Assembly (NCBI GenBank): GCA_002007365.1
Contig: LNZR01000029.1
Coordinates: 1-35,547, forward strand
DNA length: 35,547 bases
Origin: Epulopiscium sp. Nele67-Bin005
Lineage (GTDB): Bacteria; Bacillota; Clostridia; Lachnospirales; Cellulosilyticaceae
Direction of reading: 5' to 3'
Shown piece by piece: positions 19,355 through 27,808 of the stretch (its first letter is position 1; every line of letters begins with the position of its first letter). The notes below the pieces were generated by a model. The model ran no database searches. It was given only the letters and a program-made list of their open reading frames with translations, and was not told the DNA's origin. The position numbers were made by a program, and so were the translations under genes.

Positions 19355-20002
19355 ATGAGATTAATTTTATTAGGCGCACCAGGCGCAGGAAAAGGTACTC
19401 AGGCAGAAATGCTTATGAATGCTTATAATATTCCAACTATTTCGACAGGTAATATTTTTAGAGAACATATTGCTAATAAAACAGACTTAGGTCAAAAAGC
19501 AAAGGGTTATATGGATCAGGGGCAACTTGTTCCAGATGAACTAGTAATTGAACTTGTAAAAGACCGAGTTAAAAAAGATGATTGTAAAAATGGAATGATT
19601 TTTGATGGATTTCCAAGAACAATTCCACAAGCAAAGGCTTTAGATATTATGTTAGATGAGTTAGGTATGCCGATTGAACATGTTGTAAATGTAGATGTGC
19701 AAGATGAAATTATTGTTGAGCGTATCTCAGGAAGAAGAACGTGTTTAGCGTGTGGAGAAACTTATCATAAGATATATAAAGTTGAGTTAAAAGATGGTTT
19801 ATGCAACAAATGTAATACAGAATTAACACACAGAGATGATGATAAATTAGAGACAGTAAAGAAACGACTAGAAGTTTATCACTCACAAACAAAACCTTTA
19901 ATTAACTATTATCAAGAACAAGATAAATTAATTAATATTGATGGATTAGGTAAAGTTGATGAGGTTTATGCAAAGATTACAAAAGCTTTAGAGGTCAATT
20001 AA
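19355..20002 (+). CDS. adk: Adenylate kinase, zinc-lid form
   Basis: This 215-residue enzyme catalyses ATP + AMP to 2 ADP. The P-loop GAPGAGKGTQ is at residues 7-16, with AMP-binding DGFPRT and the Arg-rich LID. The LID holds two CxxC pairs (Cys130 and Cys133, then CNKC about 20 residues later), the structural zinc form common in Gram-positives. It sits between secY and map as in many Firmicutes. Confidence 0.98.
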   Translation: MRLILLGAPGAGKGTQAEMLMNAYNIPTISTGNIFREHIANKTDLGQKAKGYMDQGQLVPDELVIELVKDRVKKDDCKNGMIFDGFPRTIPQAKALDIMLDELGMPIEHVVNVDVQDEIIVERISGRRTCLACGETYHKIYKVELKDGLCNKCNTELTHRDDDKLETVKKRLEVYHSQTKPLINYYQEQDKLINIDGLGKVDEVYAKITKALEVN

Positions 20003-20003
20003 T

Positions 20004-20780
20004 ATGGCGATTTCTATTAAGACAGAACATGAAATTCAGCTAATGCAAGAGTCAGCCAATATTTTAATTGAAGCTCATGATGTTATAGCAGAGTATATTA
20101 AAATTGGGAAAACTACCAAGGAAATTGATGCTGTAGCAGAAAAGTTTATTCGCTCAAAAAATGCAACTCCATCTTTTAAAGGGTTATATGGATTTCCTGC
20201 TGCAACTTGTATTTCTATCAACGAGGAAGTTGTTCATGGAATTCCATCAAATCGCCAAATAAAAGATGGGGATTTAGTAAGTGTGGACTTAGGGGTATAT
20301 TTTCAAGGATTTCATTCAGATGCAGCTAGAACTCATGCCGTTGGAAATGTATCACCTGAAAGCATAAAATTAATGCAAGTTACAGAGCAATGTTTTTTTG
20401 AAGGAATAAAATATGCAAAAGCTGGCAATCATCTAGGTCAGGTGTCTAAGGCAATTCAAGATTATGCTGAAGACCATGGTTATGGGGTTGTCAGAGACTT
20501 ATGTGGGCATGGTATCGGAAGAGCAGTGCATGAGGACCCACAAGTACCAAACTACAAGCCTCCCGGAAGAGGTATTAAGTTAAAAGCAGGAATGGCACTT
20601 GCAATTGAACCTATGATTAATATGGGGACATGGCAAGTTCGTACACTGAGTGATAATTGGACTATTATAACTAGAGATGGTCTACCGTCTGCACACTATG
20701 AAAATACTATTATAGTTACAGATGGAGACCCACTTATTTTAACTCTTAGAGCAGATACTAAAGAGGTGAAAAATGGTTGA
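20004..20780 (+). CDS. map: Methionine aminopeptidase, type I
   Basis: This 258-residue cytosolic enzyme removes N-terminal Met from nascent proteins. Metal ligands are visible: the two Asp of SVDLGVYFQGFHSDAARTH, His in LCGHGIG, Glu in AIEPMIN and Glu in HYENTII. There is no N-terminal zinc-finger extension, so it is type Ia. It follows adk by one base and overlaps the KOW gene by 8 bp. Confidence 0.98.
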   Translation: MAISIKTEHEIQLMQESANILIEAHDVIAEYIKIGKTTKEIDAVAEKFIRSKNATPSFKGLYGFPAATCISINEEVVHGIPSNRQIKDGDLVSVDLGVYFQGFHSDAARTHAVGNVSPESIKLMQVTEQCFFEGIKYAKAGNHLGQVSKAIQDYAEDHGYGVVRDLCGHGIGRAVHEDPQVPNYKPPGRGIKLKAGMALAIEPMINMGTWQVRTLSDNWTIITRDGLPSAHYENTIIVTDGDPLILTLRADTKEVKNG

Positions 20781-21063
20781 TAGTTATTCATTTGGGCAAA
20801 TTATATTTTCTAAAGCTGGCAAAGATAAAGGGAAACCTTTTGTAATTGTGGGCATAGAAGATGAGTTTGTTTATATAGCTGATGGAAAACTGCGAACAAT
20901 AGATAAACCAAAGCTTAAAAAGATGAAGCATATTCAGCCCACAAAAGTAATTGCACAAAATCTAACTCACAAGTTAACTCAAGGTGATAAGATTACAAAT
21001 AGTGATCTCAAAGAAGCCCTAGAAAATTATTTAAATGGAAACTTAATAGAAGGAGGTTTGTAA
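20773..21063 (+). CDS. KOW-domain RNA-binding protein (L14e-like)
   Basis: This 96-residue protein has an N-terminal KOW-like motif ([20 protein letters not shown]) followed by [23 protein letters not shown], a basic RNA-binding patch. Proteins of this type are conserved between map and infA in Clostridia and resemble eukaryotic and archaeal L14e/L27e. The function is not established; a ribosome-associated role is inferred from operon position. It overlaps map by 8 bp and is one base from infA. Confidence 0.85.
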   Translation: MVDSYSFGQIIFSKAGKDKGKPFVIVGIEDEFVYIADGKLRTIDKPKLKKMKHIQPTKVIAQNLTHKLTQGDKITNSDLKEALENYLNGNLIEGGL

Positions 21064-21064
21064 T

Positions 21065-21283
21065 TTGGCAAAGAATGATGTAATTGAGGTAGAAGGAACA
21101 GTATTAGAGAAGTTACCTAATGCAATGTTTAAGGTAGAGATTGAAGGTGGCCATGTTGTTTTAGGTCATATTTCAGGAAAACTTCGTATGAACTTTATCC
21201 GTGTTTTACCAGGGGATAAAGTAACTGTTGAACTTTCTCCTTATGATTTAACAAAAGGACGTATTATTTGGCGTTCTAAATAG
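21065..21283 (+). CDS. infA: Translation initiation factor IF-1
   Basis: This 72-residue single OB-fold protein has the standard family length, with signatures [20 protein letters not shown] and [19 protein letters not shown]. It starts at TTG one base after the upstream stop, with AGGAGGT in the end of the KOW gene, so its yield probably depends on coupling. It occupies the A site during initiation with IF-2 and IF-3. Confidence 0.98.
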   Translation: MAKNDVIEVEGTVLEKLPNAMFKVEIEGGHVVLGHISGKLRMNFIRVLPGDKVTVELSPYDLTKGRIIWRSK

Positions 21284-21312
21284 TAGTGTAACTGAGAAAG
21301 GAGAACCAGAAA

Positions 21313-21426
21313 ATGAAAGTACGCCCATCAGTAAAAAAGATTTGTGAAAAATGCAAAATTATTAAGAGAAAAGGCCGTGTTTGCGTTATCTGTGAGCATC
21401 CAAAGCACAAACAAAAGCAAGGTTAA
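21313..21426 (+). CDS. rpmJ: 50S ribosomal protein L36, zinc (C+) type
   Basis: This 37-residue protein is found by reading [20 protein letters not shown] onward. Zinc ligands Cys11, Cys14, Cys27 and His32 are intact. The SD AAAGGAG lies upstream in the 29-bp gap after infA. It is placed canonically between infA and rpsM. Confidence 0.97.
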   Translation: MKVRPSVKKICEKCKIIKRKGRVCVICEHPKHKQKQG

Positions 21427-21443
21427 TTACAATTTAACATAAC

Positions 21444-21471
21444 ATCTATAATTATATAGTTGTTTATAGAT
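21444..21471 (+). other. Hairpin between rpmJ and rpsM
   Basis: ATCTATAA (21444-21451) pairs perfectly with TTATAGAT (21464-21471) around a 12-nt AT-rich loop. There is no T-run. It occupies most of the 72-bp spacer before the S13 SD. Confidence 0.5.
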
Positions 21472-21498
21472 TAATATTTACAGGAGGTGCAAAGATAA

Positions 21499-21867
21499 AT
21501 GGCACGTATTGCAGGTGTAGACTTACCAAAAAATAAACGTGTTGAAATCGGACTTACGTATATCTATGGTATTGGACGTCCAAGCTCACGTAGAATTTTA
21601 GAAGCAGTTGGAATTGATTTTGATATAAGAGTTAAAGATTTAACTGATGATCAAGTAGAACAAATCCGTGCAGAGATTGACAAAACTCAACTTGTAGAGG
21701 GGGATCTTCGTCGTGAGGTTGCTCTTAACATTAAAAGACTTGTTGAAATTAGTTCATACAGAGGTATCCGTCATAGACGTGGATTACCAGTAAGAGGACA
21801 AAAGACTAAAACGAATGCTCGTACACGTAAAGGTCCTAAGAAAACAGTAGCTAACAAGAAAAAATAA
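21499..21867 (+). CDS. rpsM: 30S ribosomal protein S13
   Basis: This 122-residue S13 begins [25 protein letters not shown] with a helix-two-turns-helix core and ends with the basic tail [17 protein letters not shown] that reaches P-site tRNA. It forms the intersubunit bridge with L5. The SD AGGAGGTG lies upstream. In Firmicutes it opens the alpha-type segment. Confidence 0.98.
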   Translation: MARIAGVDLPKNKRVEIGLTYIYGIGRPSSRRILEAVGIDFDIRVKDLTDDQVEQIRAEIDKTQLVEGDLRREVALNIKRLVEISSYRGIRHRRGLPVRGQKTKTNARTRKGPKKTVANKKK

Positions 21868-21889
21868 TAAATAAAGGAGGTTAAATTTC

Positions 21890-22294
21890 ATGGCAGCAAA
21901 AAAAGGTGCTAAAAAGTCGACTACTCGTAGAAGACGTGATAAAAAGAATGTAGAACGTGGTATGGCACATATTCAATCTACATTTAATAATACAATGGTA
22001 ACATTAACTGATGCAAATGGAAATGCTCTTTCTTGGGCAAGTGCAGGTGGACTTGGATTTAGAGGTTCAAGAAAATCTACACCATATGCAGCACAAATGG
22101 CAGCTGAAACTGCAGCTGCAGCAGCAATGGAGTATGGATTAAAGACAGTAGAAGTTATGGTAAAAGGGCCTGGTTCAGGTCGTGAGGCAGCAATCCGTGC
22201 ATTACAAGCAGCAGGGTTAGAAGTGACATTAATTAAAGATGTAACTCCAGTACCACACAATGGTTGTCGCCCACCAAAACGTAGAAGAGTGTAA
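21890..22294 (+). CDS. rpsK: 30S ribosomal protein S11
   Basis: This 134-residue S11 has the signatures [21 protein letters not shown] and [31 protein letters not shown] at the C-terminus. It is a platform protein near the E site. It is followed by 179 bp without a gene, where many Clostridia carry rpsD; here rpoA comes next. Confidence 0.98.
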   Translation: MAAKKGAKKSTTRRRRDKKNVERGMAHIQSTFNNTMVTLTDANGNALSWASAGGLGFRGSRKSTPYAAQMAAETAAAAAMEYGLKTVEVMVKGPGSGREAAIRALQAAGLEVTLIKDVTPVPHNGCRPPKRRRV

Positions 22295-22307
22295 TTTATT
22301 TAGATTG

Positions 22308-22435
22308 TTGAGGCGACATTGAAAACTTAAGGGGAATTGTTAAAGCTATACCTAAGAGAGATCAGATATCGGCATTGACATTCAAGAAACACTTCTCGTA
22401 GAGCTTTACTTTAAGTAATAGTTCGTCACCCTCAA
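22308..22435 (+). promoter_or_regulatory. Structured RNA element upstream of rpoA
   Basis: A closing stem pairs TTGAGG plus GAC (22308-22317) with GTC plus CCTCAA (22425-22435), with a small mismatch. Inside, TAAAGCT (22341-22347) pairs with AGCTTTA (22402-22408), TAC with GTA (22398-22400), and GAGA (22356-22359) with TCTC (22394-22397). The apical region carries TTCAAGAAAC (22381-22390). No convincing promoter or T-run terminator is present, so this is probably an internal mRNA leader controlling rpoA-rplQ. It shares motifs with the rpsJ leader. The ligand is unknown. Confidence 0.6.
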
Positions 22436-22473
22436 AGGAAATACTTTTAAAAAATTAAGGAGGGTTTTATCGG

Positions 22474-23433
22474 GTGTTGGAATTTGAAAAACCACAAATT
22501 GAAATTAAAAGCTTATCAGAAGATGGTAAGTATGGCTGTTTTGTAGTAGAACCCCTTGAAAGAGGATATGGAATGACATTAGGTAATGGACTTCGTAGAA
22601 TTCTATTATCATCATTACCTGGTTCAGCTATTAGTAATGTAAAATTTGAGGGTGTACTTCATGAATTTAGTACAATTCCTCAAGTTAAAGAAGATGTATT
22701 AGAAATTATATTAAATTTAAAAGGGCTTGCAATTAAAGACAACAGTGGAAATTTAGAGCCTAAAATAGTAATCATTGAAGCAACAGGGGAAGGTAGTGTA
22801 ACTGCAGGAGATATAAAGTTACCACCAGAACTTGAAGTTTTAAATCCAGATATGCATATTGCAACGCTTAATGGTGAGGCAAATGGTCGCCTTTATGCTG
22901 AGCTTACAATTACTGGTGGACGTGGTTATGTAGGTACTAATAAACTTAAAAAATCGGATTTACCTATTGGGGTTATTCCAGTAGATGCAAGTTATACGCC
23001 TGTTGAACGTGTAAATTTCAAAGTGGAAGATACTCGTGTAGGGCAACAAACTGATTATGATAAATTAACGCTAGAAGTTTGGACTAAAGGCACTTTAAAA
23101 CCTGATGAAGCTGTAAGTTTAGCTGCAAAAGTATTGAGTGAACATTTAAATTTATTTATAGATTTATCTGAAAACGCTCGTAATGCTGAAATCATGGTTA
23201 CTAAAGAAGATGATTCTAAGGAAAAGACTCTTGAGATGACTATCGAGGAGTTAGACCTTTCAGTTCGTTCATTCAACTGTTTAAAACGTGCAGGTATCAA
23301 CACTGTTGAAGACCTTACAAATAAAACAGAAGAAGAGATGATGAAAGTACGTAATTTAGGAAGAAAATCACTAGAAGAAGTATTCCACAAATTACATGAA
23401 CTTGGATTTGCACTAAGACCAAGCGAAGACTAG
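22474..23433 (+). CDS. rpoA: RNA polymerase subunit alpha
   Basis: This 319-residue protein has an N-terminal assembly and dimerisation domain (about 1-230, with [22 protein letters not shown]), a linker, and a C-terminal domain with two HhH-like motifs ([14 protein letters not shown] and [12 protein letters not shown]) that contacts DNA and activators. It starts at GTG nine bases after AAGGAGGG. It lies directly downstream of the structured RNA at 22308. Confidence 0.98.
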   Translation: MLEFEKPQIEIKSLSEDGKYGCFVVEPLERGYGMTLGNGLRRILLSSLPGSAISNVKFEGVLHEFSTIPQVKEDVLEIILNLKGLAIKDNSGNLEPKIVIIEATGEGSVTAGDIKLPPELEVLNPDMHIATLNGEANGRLYAELTITGGRGYVGTNKLKKSDLPIGVIPVDASYTPVERVNFKVEDTRVGQQTDYDKLTLEVWTKGTLKPDEAVSLAAKVLSEHLNLFIDLSENARNAEIMVTKEDDSKEKTLEMTIEELDLSVRSFNCLKRAGINTVEDLTNKTEEEMMKVRNLGRKSLEEVFHKLHELGFALRPSED

Positions 23434-23458
23434 TGGTAAATAAAAAGGAGGTTAAGTC

Positions 23459-23983
23459 ATGGCACAAAGAAAACTTGGACGTAATGCATCTCAACGTAAA
23501 GCATTACTACGTAATCAAGTAACAAATCTCTTATACCATGGAAGAATTAAAACGACAACAGCTAAGGCAAAAGAAATTCGTAAAATGACAGAAGGACTTA
23601 TTGCAATGGCAGTTCGTGAGCAAAATAATTATGAAGAAGTAACAGTTACTGCTAAAGTACCTAAAAAAGATGCTGATGGAAGACGTGTAAAAGAAGTAGT
23701 AGATGGTAAAAAAGTTGTGATTTTTGAAGAAGTTCAAAAAACTATCAAAAAAGACAACCCATCTCGTTTACATGCAAGAAGACAAATGTTAAAGGTGTTA
23801 TACCCTGTAACAGAAGTTAATCCAAAGAAACGCAGACAAGCAGTAAAAGTTGATTTAGTAGATAAAATCTTCACTGATATTGCACCAAAATATTCAGACC
23901 GTAACGGTGGATACACAAGAATTACAAAAGTTGGTCCACGTAAAGGTGACGGAGCAGAAGAAGCTATTATTGAACTAGTTTAA
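23459..23983 (+). CDS. rplQ: 50S ribosomal protein L17 with internal insertion
   Basis: This L17 has the standard N-terminus (LGRNASQRKALLRNQVTNLL) and C-terminal GGYTRITKVGPRKGDGAEEAIIELV. At 174 residues it is well above the common 113-130. The extra length is a charged segment at about 55-110 (for example KKDADGRRVKEVVDGKKVV). Similar enlarged L17 proteins are known in Lachnospiraceae-type Clostridia. It is the last ribosomal gene before the terminator at 23990. Confidence 0.97.
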   Translation: MAQRKLGRNASQRKALLRNQVTNLLYHGRIKTTTAKAKEIRKMTEGLIAMAVREQNNYEEVTVTAKVPKKDADGRRVKEVVDGKKVVIFEEVQKTIKKDNPSRLHARRQMLKVLYPVTEVNPKKRRQAVKVDLVDKIFTDIAPKYSDRNGGYTRITKVGPRKGDGAEEAIIELV

Positions 23984-23989
23984 TAATTA

Positions 23990-24021
23990 GGGATTAAGAA
24001 CAAAATCTTAGTCCCTTTTTT
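23990..24021 (+). terminator. Rho-independent terminator of the ribosomal array
   Basis: GGGATTAAGA (23990-23999) pairs with TCTTAGTCCC (24006-24015), including one G-U pair, around ACAAAA. TTTTTT follows at 24016-24021. Confidence 0.92.
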
Positions 24022-24052
24022 GTACGCAATTTTTGGAAAACCCTTTAAATTT

Positions 24053-24083
24053 TTGTTTAGGTTAAATAAAATAGAGGTATAAT
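24053..24083 (+). promoter_or_regulatory. Possible promoter of ecfA1-ecfA2-ecfT
   Basis: A perfect TATAAT at 24078-24083 follows the array terminator. The best -35 is TTGTTT at 24053-24058 with a long 19-bp spacer. Confidence 0.5.
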
Positions 24084-24145
24084 TATAGTAAGAGATAATT
24101 TTTTTTGAATTATTAAGTTCTATATCAAAAATGAGGTGGGAAAAA

Positions 24146-24997
24146 TTGAAAATGGTTGAAGCATTAAATTTAATTTATGAGTATCAAACAGCAGATGAAG
24201 ATGGTGAGATTGAAAGCGTAGTAAGGGCGTTGGACGGATTAACAGTTTCCGTAGAAGAAGGAGAATTTTTAGTAGTACTTGGTCACAATGGTTCTGGAAA
24301 ATCGACATTTGCAAAACATATAAATGGAATTTTGACTCCAAAGGAAGGTACACTTATAGTTGATAGTGTAAATTTAGACAATGAGGAAAATATTTGGAAA
24401 GTTCGCCAACATGTAGGAATGGTTTTTCAAAATCCAGATAACCAAATTGTTGCTACTATTGTAGAGGAAGATGTGGCGTTTGGTCCAGAAAATTTAGGGG
24501 TAGACCCTGTGGAAATTAGAAAAAGAGTAGATAATGCTCTAAATTTAGTGGAGATGAGCGAATACAAAAAGCAATCTCCAAACCAACTATCTGGAGGTCA
24601 AAAGCAACGTATTGCAATTGCAGGAATTATTGCTATGCAACCAAAGTGTATAATTTTTGATGAAGCAACAGCAATGCTTGATCCTATCGGAAGAAAACAA
24701 GTTATGGATACTATGTATAAACTTAATAAAGAGCATAATATTACAATAATCCATATCACGCATTATATGGAAGAAGCCATTTTGGCAGACCGAATTATTG
24801 TAGTTGATAAAGGCAAAATTTACTTAGAAGGCACACCAAAACAGGTTTTTGCTAACGTAGATGAGATTAAAAAAATCGGTTTAGATGTACCTGATGCGAC
24901 TTATCTTGTATATTTGTTAAATAAAGAAGGTTTAAATTTAGATAATAGTTTATTAAGTGCAGAGGAGGTTGTAAACGCCTTATGTCAATTGAAGTAA
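24146..24997 (+). CDS. ecfA1: ECF transporter ATPase EcfA1
   Basis: This is one of two ATPases of the energy-coupling module. Motifs are Walker [11 protein letters not shown]-loop VFQNPDNQ, signature [13 protein letters not shown] and Walker [12 protein letters not shown], with the switch His in ITHYMEEA. The TTG at 24146 is preferred because GAGGTG (24133-24138) is well spaced for it; the longer frame from ATG 24131 has no SD, and ATG 24152 is an alternative. The N-terminal strand insertion ([17 protein letters not shown]) is common in clostridial EcfA1. It overlaps ecfA2 by 16 bp. Confidence 0.94.
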   Translation: MKMVEALNLIYEYQTADEDGEIESVVRALDGLTVSVEEGEFLVVLGHNGSGKSTFAKHINGILTPKEGTLIVDSVNLDNEENIWKVRQHVGMVFQNPDNQIVATIVEEDVAFGPENLGVDPVEIRKRVDNALNLVEMSEYKKQSPNQLSGGQKQRIAIAGIIAMQPKCIIFDEATAMLDPIGRKQVMDTMYKLNKEHNITIIHITHYMEEAILADRIIVVDKGKIYLEGTPKQVFANVDEIKKIGLDVPDATYLVYLLNKEGLNLDNSLLSAEEVVNALCQLK

Positions 24998-25836
24998 AAA
25001 ATTTAACTCACATATATAATATGAATACATCTTTTGAAAAAATAGCCCTAGAAAAAGTTTCTGTTTCTATCAAAAAGAAAGAGTTTGTTGGAATAATTGG
25101 GCATACTGGGTCTGGGAAAAGCACATTTATTAATATGTTAAATGGATTAATAGAACCTTCTCATGGGCAAATTTTAGTTAATGGTATAGATATTCATGGA
25201 GAGAATGTTAATAAAAAGGAAATTCGCCAAAAAGTTGGACTTGTGTTTCAATATCCTGAATATCAATTATTTGAGATTTCTGTGTTTAAAGATGTATGTT
25301 ATGGACCTTCAAATTTGGGACTTTCGCAACAAGAAATTGAAAAACGTGCTACTGACGCTCTTAATGCTGTTGGGTTAAAACAAGAATTGTGGGAAAAATC
25401 TCCATTTGAATTATCGGGAGGGCAAAAAAGACGTGTGGCAATTGCAGGAGTTTTGGCGATGCAACCAGAAATTTTAATTTTGGACGAACCAACGGCAGGG
25501 CTTGATCCAAAAGGAAGAGATGAACTTTTTTCTCAACTTAGACATATGCATAAGGAGTTAGGGTTGACAATAATTTTGGTATCTCATAGCATGGAAGATG
25601 TTGCTAGAAATGTTGAACATCTTATCGTTTTGCATGGGGGTAGGTTGGTGTATGATGCTACACCACGAGAAATTTATAAAAACGTAGAACACCTTGAAAA
25701 AATAGGGCTTGCACCTCCTCAAATCAAATATATAATTAGAGATTTGAATAAGAGAGGCTTTAATTTAGATGAAAATATTCTTACGGTTGAAGAGGCGGCA
25801 ACTCATATTTTGAAGGCGATAAGGGAGGGTCAATAA
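24982..25836 (+). CDS. ecfA2: ECF transporter ATPase EcfA2
   Basis: This 284-residue second ATPase pairs with EcfA1. Motifs are Walker [11 protein letters not shown]-loop [11 protein letters not shown], signature [13 protein letters not shown], Walker [13 protein letters not shown] and switch SHSMEDVA. Its start lies inside ecfA1 with the SD AGGAGG, so the two are coupled for equal production. The EcfA1/EcfA2 pair drives vitamin or metal uptake through EcfT and interchangeable S subunits. Confidence 0.95.
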   Translation: MSIEVKNLTHIYNMNTSFEKIALEKVSVSIKKKEFVGIIGHTGSGKSTFINMLNGLIEPSHGQILVNGIDIHGENVNKKEIRQKVGLVFQYPEYQLFEISVFKDVCYGPSNLGLSQQEIEKRATDALNAVGLKQELWEKSPFELSGGQKRRVAIAGVLAMQPEILILDEPTAGLDPKGRDELFSQLRHMHKELGLTIILVSHSMEDVARNVEHLIVLHGGRLVYDATPREIYKNVEHLEKIGLAPPQIKYIIRDLNKRGFNLDENILTVEEAATHILKAIREGQ

Positions 25837-25839
25837 TTT

Positions 25840-26631
25840 ATGCTAAGAGACATAACAATAGGTCAATATTACCCTGTAGACTCAAAAATTCATAGGCTTG
25901 ACCCTCGTACAAAAATTCTTTTAACGATGATATATATTTTTGGATTATTTATGTTGGATACTTTTTGGGGATATGGGGCAGTAATTTTGTATCTATTGAT
26001 GGTAATTAATGAAAGTAAAGTTCCACTTAGATTTATGCTTAAAGGTTTAAGAGGGATAGTGTTCATATTGTTTTTTACTGCGGCATTAAATATTTTTTTT
26101 ACTGGGGGAGAAATAATTTTAGCACAATTTTGGATAATAACTATCACACTAGAAGGTGTAATTTTGGCGATAGAAGTAGGGCTAAGACTCATTTTGTTGA
26201 TAATTGGATCGTCGATTTTAACTTTGACAACTTCACCAATTAGATTGACAGATGGGATTGAAAGTTTATTAAATCCGTTCAAAAAGATAGGTGTTCCAGC
26301 ACATGAAATTGCTATGATGATGAGCATTGCACTTAGATTTATACCTATTTTATTAGAAGAAACTGATAAAATTATGAAAGCTCAAATGGCTAGGGGGGCT
26401 GATTTTGAAAGTGGAAATGTAGTTCAGCGTGCAAAAGCAATGGTTCCAATTATGGTTCCTCTTTTTATATCAGCTTTTAGACGGGCAGAAGATTTGGCAA
26501 TGGCCATGGAGGCACGTTGTTATCGTGGAGGAGAAGGCAGGACTCGAATGAATGCCTTAAAATATCAAGCTTCAGATAAGATTGCATTTATAATTGGAAT
26601 AATTTTTATTGGAATATGTATAATTTTATAA
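25840..26631 (+). CDS. ecfT: ECF transporter transmembrane subunit EcfT
   Basis: This 263-residue membrane protein has several hydrophobic helices. Its two coupling-helix signatures carry the Ala-Arg-Gly-type motifs (AQMARGADFES and AMEARCYRGGEGRT) that grip the ATPases. It follows ecfA2 by 3 bp. No substrate-specific S component lies in the window, as expected for a group II module shared by dispersed S subunits. A terminator follows. Confidence 0.95.
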   Translation: MLRDITIGQYYPVDSKIHRLDPRTKILLTMIYIFGLFMLDTFWGYGAVILYLLMVINESKVPLRFMLKGLRGIVFILFFTAALNIFFTGGEIILAQFWIITITLEGVILAIEVGLRLILLIIGSSILTLTTSPIRLTDGIESLLNPFKKIGVPAHEIAMMMSIALRFIPILLEETDKIMKAQMARGADFESGNVVQRAKAMVPIMVPLFISAFRRAEDLAMAMEARCYRGGEGRTRMNALKYQASDKIAFIIGIIFIGICIIL

Positions 26632-26633
26632 GT

Positions 26634-26669
26634 AAAATGGTTATCATCTATAAGGTGATAACCATTTTT
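26634..26669. terminator. Bidirectional terminator between ecfT and the AEC permease gene
   Basis: AATGGTTATCATC pairs with GGTGATAACCATT around TATAA, flanked by A-run and T-run on opposite sides (TTTTT at 26665-26669). It can end transcription from both convergent genes. Confidence 0.88.
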
Positions 26670-26687
26670 GTGTTTGGATAGTTTAAA

Positions 26688-27611
26688 TTAAAAAACTATA
26701 CTTAATAAAATGGGGATTGTTATCATGCATAAAAGGTTACTCAAAAATACTGTACTTGCGGCAAAATCTGTATCCCCATCATATTGTTCATTTAAAATGA
26801 GGGTTAAAGTGGCACATGGCATAGCCGTAATTAAAAATATAATTTCTATAAGTAAAATATCAATTGGTAGGTGTGATAAAATTACGTAAGTTATAGTTGG
26901 TAAAATAAGTAATCGGAAAATATTTATAATATATGCATTTTTTGATAGTATAGTATTTTTTATGGGGAGTCTTGCGAGTGTTCCACCTAAAATAAACATA
27001 GAAAGTGGAGTTGACATATCTCCAAAAGTAGTTAAAGCTTCAGATAGTGTTGGTGGAAGTGATGTTTCCGTTACAAAAAATATAAGCCCAATTAGGACAG
27101 CGATATTTACAGGATTAAGCAATATTTCTTTAGGGTTAATTTTTTCATCAGGTTCACGCTCCTTAATCATATAAATTCCGATAGTGAATGAATAAATATT
27201 AAAGATGATATTTGTGATAGAGCCATAAAATAATCCTTCAGTTCCAAAAAGTGCTAATAAAATTGGAAATCCCATAAAGGCAGCATTTGGAAAAGTTGTA
27301 GCATAAAGCCATACCCCTTTTTGCTTGGGTGGAACTTTAAAAATCTTGACTAATAATAGCCCAAATAGATGTGAGCCAATAAAAATTATTAATTGTAAAG
27401 CCATAATAGTGATGATATTTACTATCATAGAGCTATCAAATGGTTGAATAATTGAGGTGAAGATTTTGAGTGGGAATACAATATTTAATAAGAAATGGCT
27501 TAATGGACTTAAAAAAGATTGTTCTACTAGTTTAAATTTGGCACTTACATACCCTAAAATTAATAGTGTAAATAGGGTGGATAAGCTTGAAAATACAACA
27601 GAAATTGACAT
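26688..27611 (-). CDS. AEC-family (auxin efflux carrier-like) permease
   Basis: This 307-residue membrane protein has about ten hydrophobic helices in two halves. The AEC pattern is visible: LFTLLILGYVSAKFKLV at the start, FPNAAFMGFPILLALFGTEGL in the middle and TPLSMFILGGTLARLP in the second half. Bacterial members export or import small carboxylates such as malonate. The substrate cannot be assigned. It is a single gene convergent with ecfT, with the SD AGGAGGAA before the ATG. Confidence 0.9.
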   Translation of the reverse strand: MSISVVFSSLSTLFTLLILGYVSAKFKLVEQSFLSPLSHFLLNIVFPLKIFTSIIQPFDSSMIVNIITIMALQLIIFIGSHLFGLLLVKIFKVPPKQKGVWLYATTFPNAAFMGFPILLALFGTEGLFYGSITNIIFNIYSFTIGIYMIKEREPDEKINPKEILLNPVNIAVLIGLIFFVTETSLPPTLSEALTTFGDMSTPLSMFILGGTLARLPIKNTILSKNAYIINIFRLLILPTITYVILSHLPIDILLIEIIFLITAMPCATLTLILNEQYDGDTDFAASTVFLSNLLCMITIPILLSIVF

Positions 27612-27642
27612 AAGTTCCTCCTAAAATAGAAAATAATAATTC

Positions 27643-27651
27643 ATTATAGCA
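27643..27651 (-). promoter_or_regulatory. Extended -10 promoter of the AEC permease gene
   Basis: On the minus strand TGC-TATAAT (27651-27643) is a consensus extended -10. The region 17 bp upstream is only TTTATA-like. The start codon is about 30 bp downstream. Confidence 0.55.
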
Positions 27652-27742
27652 CATAATTTTACTCTTATAAAAATTTATTATATGCATGATTTGGAATAAC
27701 GCTATAATTTATCAAATTTTAACAAATTTTTTTAGTGTCATA

Positions 27743-27771
27743 TTGATAAATTATTTAATTCATAGTATACT
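27743..27771 (+). promoter_or_regulatory. Sigma-A promoter of the Ter-type cluster
   Basis: TTGATA (27743-27748) and TATACT (27766-27771) are 17 bp apart. This is a strong match directly upstream of the YceG-like gene. Confidence 0.82.
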
Positions 27772-27808
27772 CAAATTAGTTATTAAGTCGCAAAATTGCT
27801 AATGTAAT

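Noticed and set aside
22375-22380. TTGACA as a promoter for rpoA
   Set aside because: No acceptable -10 occurs at 16-19 bp; the sequence lies inside the folded element.
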